8,767 nt of DNA from Alphaproteobacteria bacterium (GTDB lineage Bacteria > Pseudomonadota > Alphaproteobacteria > Rhodobacterales > Rhodobacteraceae): contig JAUHWJ010000050.1 in assembly GCA_030424705.1 (NCBI GenBank), positions 1 through 8,767 of the forward strand, written 5' to 3'. The notes below the pieces were generated by a model. That model was given only the letters and a program-made list of their open reading frames with translations. It made no database searches and was not told the DNA's origin. A program made the translations under genes and the position numbers. The stretch's first letter is position 1, and the number at the start of each line of letters is the position of its first letter. Shown here one piece after another: positions 5,215 to 8,767 of this stretch.

Positions 5215-5907
5215 ATGACCGTGTTCTCCCTCCAAGATGTGCATCTGTCGCTCGGCGCCAAGGCCGGAAAGGTGGATATCCTCCGCGGGGTCGGGCTCGA
5301 AGTCTCCGCCGGGCAGTCGGTCGGCATCGTCGGGCCTTCGGGTTCAGGGAAATCCTCCCTCCTCATGATCATGGGCGGGCTGGAGCGCGCGACCTCGGGA
5401 AGCGTGAAGGCACTCGGGCAGGACCTGACGGCGATGGGGGAGGATGCGCTGGCGCGGTTCCGGCGGGACAACATGGGCGTGGTCTTCCAGTCCTTCCACC
5501 TCATTCCGACGATGACGGCGATCGAGAATGTCGCGGCGCCGCTTGAGCTTGCGGGGGCGCGCGACGCGTTCGACCGGGCGCTGGAGGAGCTGAAGGCGCT
5601 CGGCCTCGGCCACCGGGCGGACCATTACCCGGCGCAGCTTTCGGGCGGCGAGCAGCAGCGCGTCGCGCTCGCCCGCGCCGCGGCGCCGCGGCCGAAGATC
5701 CTGCTCGCGGACGAGCCGACCGGCAATCTCGACAGCGCGACGGGCGCGGTGATCGTCGAGGCGCTCTTCGACCTCCAGAAACGCCACGGCGCGACGCTGG
5801 TGATGGTGACGCATGCGCCCGCGCTCGCCGCGATGTGCGACCGGGTGATCCGGATCGAGGACGGGCGGGCGCGCGAGACGCCGGAAGCCGCGCGGGCCGC
5901 GGCGTGA
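5215..5907 (+). CDS. ybbA: ABC transporter ATP-binding protein, LolD/MacB-like (YbbA type)
   Basis: The 230-residue product has the full nucleotide-binding domain: Walker A GPSGSGKSS (40-48), Q-loop Gln92 in VVFQSFHLIP, signature LSGGEQQR (142-149), Walker B ILLADE (162-167) followed by PTGNLD, and switch His200 in VTHAP. The VFQSFHLIPTMTAIENV and PTGNLD segments are typical of the MacB/LolD/FtsE type that pairs with FtsX-fold permeases and drives mechanotransmission rather than transmembrane substrate passage. ATG 5215 follows GGA at seven bases; an in-frame ATG at 5200 is a weaker alternative. Its stop overlaps the GTG start of the permease gene by four bases, so the two subunits are translationally coupled. 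With divergent tesA this matches the tesA/ybbA-ybbP locus of E. coli. The substrate is not established. Confidence 0.93.
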   Translation: MTVFSLQDVHLSLGAKAGKVDILRGVGLEVSAGQSVGIVGPSGSGKSSLLMIMGGLERATSGSVKALGQDLTAMGEDALARFRRDNMGVVFQSFHLIPTMTAIENVAAPLELAGARDAFDRALEELKALGLGHRADHYPAQLSGGEQQRVALARAAAPRPKILLADEPTGNLDSATGAVIVEALFDLQKRHGATLVMVTHAPALAAMCDRVIRIEDGRARETPEAARAAA

Positions 5908-8456
5908 GCCCGGCGCTGGCGCTCCGCTTCGCGCTCCGGGAGATGCGCGGGGGGTTGAAGGGATTCCGGGTCTTTCTGCTCTGCCTTGCGCTCGGCGTCG
6001 CGGCGGTGGCCGCCGTCGGCTCGGTCAAGACGGCGATAGAGACCGGGCTGGCGGAGAAGGGTCGGGAGATCCTCGGCGGCGATGCGGAGCTGCGCCTCAC
6101 CTATCGCCGCGCCACGGCGGAGGAGATGGCCGAGGTGCAGGCGGCGGCGCTCCGCGTTTCCGAGATCGTCGATTTCCGCTCCATGGCGGTGGCGGAGAGC
6201 CGGATCAGCGGGCAGACGGAGCGCGGGCTTACGCAGGTGAAGGGCGTGGATGCGGCCTATCCGCTCTATGGCGCGGCCGAGCTGGAGCCGGCCATGACGC
6301 TCGACGAGGCGCTGGCCATGGAGGGGCGGCCCGGGCTCGTGATGGAGCAGGTGCTGATCGACCGGCTGGGGCTCGAGATCGGGGACGAGGTGCGGCTCGG
6401 CGCGCAGGCCTTCGAGCTGCGGGCGGCGCTTCTCGCGGAGCCGGACGGCGTTTCCGCCGGGTTCGGGCTCGGGCCGCGGATCATCGTGCGGACGGAGGCT
6501 TTGGGCGGCTCCGGGCTGCTCGGCGAGGGGTCGTTCTATGAATCGTCGCTCCGGCTCTCCCTGCCCGAGGGCGCCGATCTCGACGCGCTGAAGGCGGAGT
6601 TCGAGGGCGCGGCGGAGGCCGGCGGCTGGCGCTGGCGGGACAGCCGGAACGGCGCGCCGGGGATCCAGCGCTTCGTGGAGCGGCTGGCGGCCTTCCTCGT
6701 CCTCGTCGGGCTCGCGGCGCTCGCGGTCGGCGGGGTTGGGATTTCCTCCGCCGTCCGGGCCTATCTGGCGGAGAAGACGGAGACCATCGCGATCCTGAAG
6801 ACCATCGGCGCGCCCTCGCGCGGGGTGTTCATGATCTACCTCATCCAGATCGGGCTGCTGACGGCGCTCGGCGTCGTCCTCGGGCTCCTGATCGGGGCGG
6901 GGCTGCCGGCGCTGATCGGGCCGCTCTTCGCGGATGCGCTGCCGGTGCCGGCGCTCTTCCGGATCTATCCGGGGCCGATCTTTGAGGCCTCGCTCTATGG
7001 CGCGCTGACGGCCTTCCTCTTCGCGCTCTGGCCGCTGGCGCGGGTGCGGGCGGTGCGGGCGGCGGCGCTCTTCCGCGACATGGCGGCGCCGGAGCGGGGG
7101 CTGCCTTCGGCGGGGGACCTCCTCGCGCTCGGCGCGCTCCTTCTCGCGCTCGTCGCGGCGGCGCTGACCTTTTCGGGCGCGCCGCTGCTGGCGGCCTGGT
7201 TCATGGGCGGGGTGGCGGCGGCGCTCGCGGTGCTATGGCTCGTCTCGAAGCTCCTCGGCCGGCTCGCGGCCTCGGCGGCGCGGGGCAAGCTGCCGCGCGG
7301 GCGGCCGACGCTCCGCCTCGCGCTCGCCTCAATCGGCGGGCCGGGGGGCGAGACGACGGGGGCCGCGCTCTCGCTCGGCCTCGGGCTCACTGTGCTCGCC
7401 GCGATCGGGCAGATCGACCACAACATGCGGAGCGTGATCGGCGAGCAATTGCCGCAGGACGCGCCGGCCTATTTCTTCATCGACATCCAGAACGACCAGC
7501 TCGGCGGTTTCCTCGACGTCGCGCGCAGCGAGGACGGGGTCGGCGAGATCACCACGGCGCCCATGCTTCGCGGCGTCATCACGGCGCTCGCCGGCGTGCC
7601 CGCCGCGGAGGCGCGGGAGAATGTGGACCCGGGCGGACGCTGGGTTCTGGAGGGCGACCGCGGCGTCTCCTACGCCGCCGCACCGCCGCCCGGCGCCGTC
7701 ATCACCGAGGGCGAATGGTGGGCGGCGGATTATTCCGGCCCGCCGCTCCTCTCCTTCTCCGCCGAGGAGGGCGCGGAGCTGGGGCTCCGGATCGGGGATA
7801 CCGTCACCGTCAACGTGCTCGGGCGGGATATCACGGCAACCGTGGCGAATTTCCGGGAGATCGACTGGCGGGGCATGGGCATCAACTTCCTGATGATCCT
7901 CGATCCCGGCGCGATGGCCGGCGCGCCGCACACGCATATCGCGACCGTTCACGCGGAGGCCGCTTCCGAGGCGCCGCTGCTGCGCGCCGTCGGCCCGGCC
8001 TTCCCGAACGTCACGGCGATCCGGGTCAGGGACGCGATCGACCGCGTTTCCGAGGGGCTCGCGGACCTCGCATCCGCCTCGCGCTGGGCGGCGGCGGCGG
8101 TGCTCGTCACCGGGCTTGTCGTGCTGATCGGCGCGGCGGCGGCGGGGGAACGGGCGCGGGCCTACGAGGCGGCGATCCTGAAGGTCATCGGCGCCTCCCG
8201 CGGGCGGATATTGCGGAGCTTCGCGCTCCGCTCCGCGCTGGTCGGCGGGGCGGCGGGACTGGTGGCGATCGGCTTCGGCGCCGCGGCCTCCTGGGCGGTC
8301 ATCACCTTCGTTATGGAGGCGGATTTCCGCTTCGACGCGGCCTCCGCGCTCGGCGTCGTCGCGGGGGGCGCGCTGGCGGCGCTTCTGGCCGGACTGGCCT
8401 TCGCCTGGCGGCCCCTCGCGGCGCGGCCCGCTTCCGTACTTCGCGCGCGCGAATGA
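5904..8456 (+). CDS. ybbP: FtsX-family ABC transporter permease (YbbP type)
   Basis: This 850-residue inner-membrane permease is close in size to E. coli YbbP (about 800). Ten hydrophobic segments can be read at about residues 22-41, 262-284, 308-340, 359-382, 406-425, 429-451, 484-504, 728-748, 776-803 and 812-839. Two large soluble regions, about 42-260 and 505-727, should face the periplasm. The two FtsX-like domains show the expected motifs after their first helices: VRAYLAEKTETIAILKTIGA and RARAYEAAILKVIGASRGR, which contact the ATPase. The start is GTG 5904, overlapping the ATPase stop as GTGA; the frame is open further upstream but runs inside the ATPase gene. The N-terminus ALALRFALREMRGGLKGFR is the usual cytoplasmic lead of this family. 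It likely works with the preceding ATPase and perhaps the periplasmic TesA enzyme in envelope lipid or toxic compound handling, which is inference. Confidence 0.93.
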   Translation: MSPALALRFALREMRGGLKGFRVFLLCLALGVAAVAAVGSVKTAIETGLAEKGREILGGDAELRLTYRRATAEEMAEVQAAALRVSEIVDFRSMAVAESRISGQTERGLTQVKGVDAAYPLYGAAELEPAMTLDEALAMEGRPGLVMEQVLIDRLGLEIGDEVRLGAQAFELRAALLAEPDGVSAGFGLGPRIIVRTEALGGSGLLGEGSFYESSLRLSLPEGADLDALKAEFEGAAEAGGWRWRDSRNGAPGIQRFVERLAAFLVLVGLAALAVGGVGISSAVRAYLAEKTETIAILKTIGAPSRGVFMIYLIQIGLLTALGVVLGLLIGAGLPALIGPLFADALPVPALFRIYPGPIFEASLYGALTAFLFALWPLARVRAVRAAALFRDMAAPERGLPSAGDLLALGALLLALVAAALTFSGAPLLAAWFMGGVAAALAVLWLVSKLLGRLAASAARGKLPRGRPTLRLALASIGGPGGETTGAALSLGLGLTVLAAIGQIDHNMRSVIGEQLPQDAPAYFFIDIQNDQLGGFLDVARSEDGVGEITTAPMLRGVITALAGVPAAEARENVDPGGRWVLEGDRGVSYAAAPPPGAVITEGEWWAADYSGPPLLSFSAEEGAELGLRIGDTVTVNVLGRDITATVANFREIDWRGMGINFLMILDPGAMAGAPHTHIATVHAEAASEAPLLRAVGPAFPNVTAIRVRDAIDRVSEGLADLASASRWAAAAVLVTGLVVLIGAAAAGERARAYEAAILKVIGASRGRILRSFALRSALVGGAAGLVAIGFGAAASWAVITFVMEADFRFDAASALGVVAGGALAALLAGLAFAWRPLAARPASVLRARE

Positions 8457-8458
8457 GG

Positions 8459-8487
8459 TTGAAATGCGGCGACGGCGTAACGATATC
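8459..8487 (+). promoter_or_regulatory. Possible sigma-70-like promoter for the BI-1 family gene
   Basis: TTGAAA (8459-8464) and GATATC (8482-8487) are separated by 17 bases. The -35 element matches five of six consensus bases, the -10 only three. It begins just after the permease stop codon. Transcription would start near 8494, upstream of the hairpin at 8502-8521. Confidence 0.3.
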
Positions 8488-8501
8488 TCGGGGCGAGGAG
8501 A

Positions 8502-8525
8502 GACCGCCGTTCAAGGCGGCCTTTT
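8502..8525 (+). terminator. Rho-independent terminator after the ABC transporter operon
   Basis: CCGCC (8504-8508) and GGCGG (8515-8519) form a five-pair GC stem with loop GTTCAA. The stem can be extended by an outer G-C pair across an A/C mismatch, and it is followed by TTTT at 8522-8525. It lies 45 bases after the permease stop. The T-run is short, so termination may be partial. Confidence 0.6.
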
Positions 8526-8557
8526 CATTGTGAAACAACGGAGAGGACACAGCTTCA

Positions 8558-8767
8558 ATGGCTGACTACCAGACGGCGATACGGCGCGACGGCGCCATAG
8601 GGGCGGATATCGACGCGGGCCTCCGCGCCTACATGAACAAGGTCTACTCGCTCATGGCGGTCGCGATGGCGATCACCGGCGTGGTGGCCTATGTTTTCGG
8701 CAACGATCTCTACGCGGTCACGCGCGGGCAGGAGACGATGCTGGTGCCCGCGGGCGTCATCACGGCG
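8558..8767 (+). CDS. Bax inhibitor-1 (BI-1/YccA) family membrane protein, N-terminal part, cut by window edge
   Basis: ATG 8558 opens a frame that runs off the window after 70 codons. It is preceded by GGAGAGGA (8540-8547) at ten bases. The product begins MADYQTAIRRDGAIGADIDA and continues GLRAYMNKVYSLMAV, an N-terminus typical of alphaproteobacterial BI-1 proteins, in which a short soluble segment ending in RxxMNKVYxLM precedes the first of seven membrane helices. The first helix is about residues 30-48 (YSLMAVAMAITGVVAYVFG), and a second hydrophobic stretch begins at LVPAGVITA near the edge. Family members are small integral membrane proteins proposed to act as pH-sensitive calcium leak channels (shown for Bacillus YetJ) or to interact with the FtsH protease (E. 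coli YccA). Which role applies here is unknown. The gene is separated from the ABC operon by a terminator and is probably its own transcription unit. Confidence 0.85.
   Translation, partial: MADYQTAIRRDGAIGADIDAGLRAYMNKVYSLMAVAMAITGVVAYVFGNDLYAVTRGQETMLVPAGVITA

Noticed and set aside
5187..5504. Upstream extension of the tesA frame to an ATG at 5504
   Set aside because: It would run through the divergent ABC ATPase gene and bury the signal peptide internally.
4413..5546. 377-codon plus-strand ORF across tesA and the phosphodiesterase gene
   Set aside because: It is antisense to two genes with intact catalytic motifs and shows no recognisable domain itself.
5835..5903. Extension of the permease frame to an ATG at 5835
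   Set aside because: It overlaps the end of the ATPase gene in a different frame with Arg/Gly-rich residues. The GTG at 5904 gives the standard four-base overlap and family N-terminus.
7235..8533. 432-codon plus-strand ORF overlapping the permease, plus minus-strand ORFs at 6995-7426 and 7329-7952
   Set aside because: They are composition-driven shadows: Arg/Gly/Ala-rich with no domain, inside a gene whose own frame has ten membrane helices and FtsX motifs.

Overview
The window is GC-rich (roughly 70% by eye). Its gene content points to an alphaproteobacterium, most likely Rhodobacterales: large RTX proteins ending in DDFIF, a Bax-inhibitor-1 family protein, and apparent CtrA-type and GANTC (CcrM-type) regulatory motifs. 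The order-level assignment is inference. No rRNA, tRNA, CRISPR array or insertion sequence was seen.

Left half, minus strand (1-3985): two paralogous genes for secreted beta-helix/RTX proteins lie in tandem. The upstream one (766-3630) is complete at 954 residues, with an N-terminal beta-helix-like region, several blocks of calcium-binding RTX nonapeptides, a proline-rich linker and a C-terminus typical of type I secretion substrates. The downstream one (610 to position 1) is cut by the window edge, leaving its first 203 residues. Each is preceded by a copy of the same ~150-bp control region. This region holds a CtrA-like TTAA-N7-TTAA box, a TGCA-N4-TGCA inverted repeat and two positionally conserved GANTC sites. 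It looks better conserved than the coding DNA it precedes. No type I secretion transporter lies in the window.

Middle (3986-5907): on the minus strand, tesA (GDSL esterase/lysophospholipase) is followed after 4 bases by an RNA 2',3'-cyclic phosphodiesterase gene that starts with TTG. Divergent from tesA, about 28 bases away, are an ABC transporter ATPase gene and an FtsX-type permease gene of 850 residues, which overlap by 4 bases. This matches the tesA / ybbA-ybbP divergent arrangement known from Escherichia coli, and suggests an envelope lipid or lipoprotein-related export function.

Right end (8457-8767): a hairpin followed by a short T-run closes the ABC operon. The next gene, open at the window edge, encodes the N-terminus of a Bax-inhibitor-1 (BI-1/YccA) family membrane protein. 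A possible sigma-70-like promoter for it lies before the hairpin, so the hairpin may sit in its leader.

The most interesting signal is the duplicated control region, which suggests cell-cycle or CtrA-network control of a tandem family of secreted calcium-binding adhesin-like proteins.
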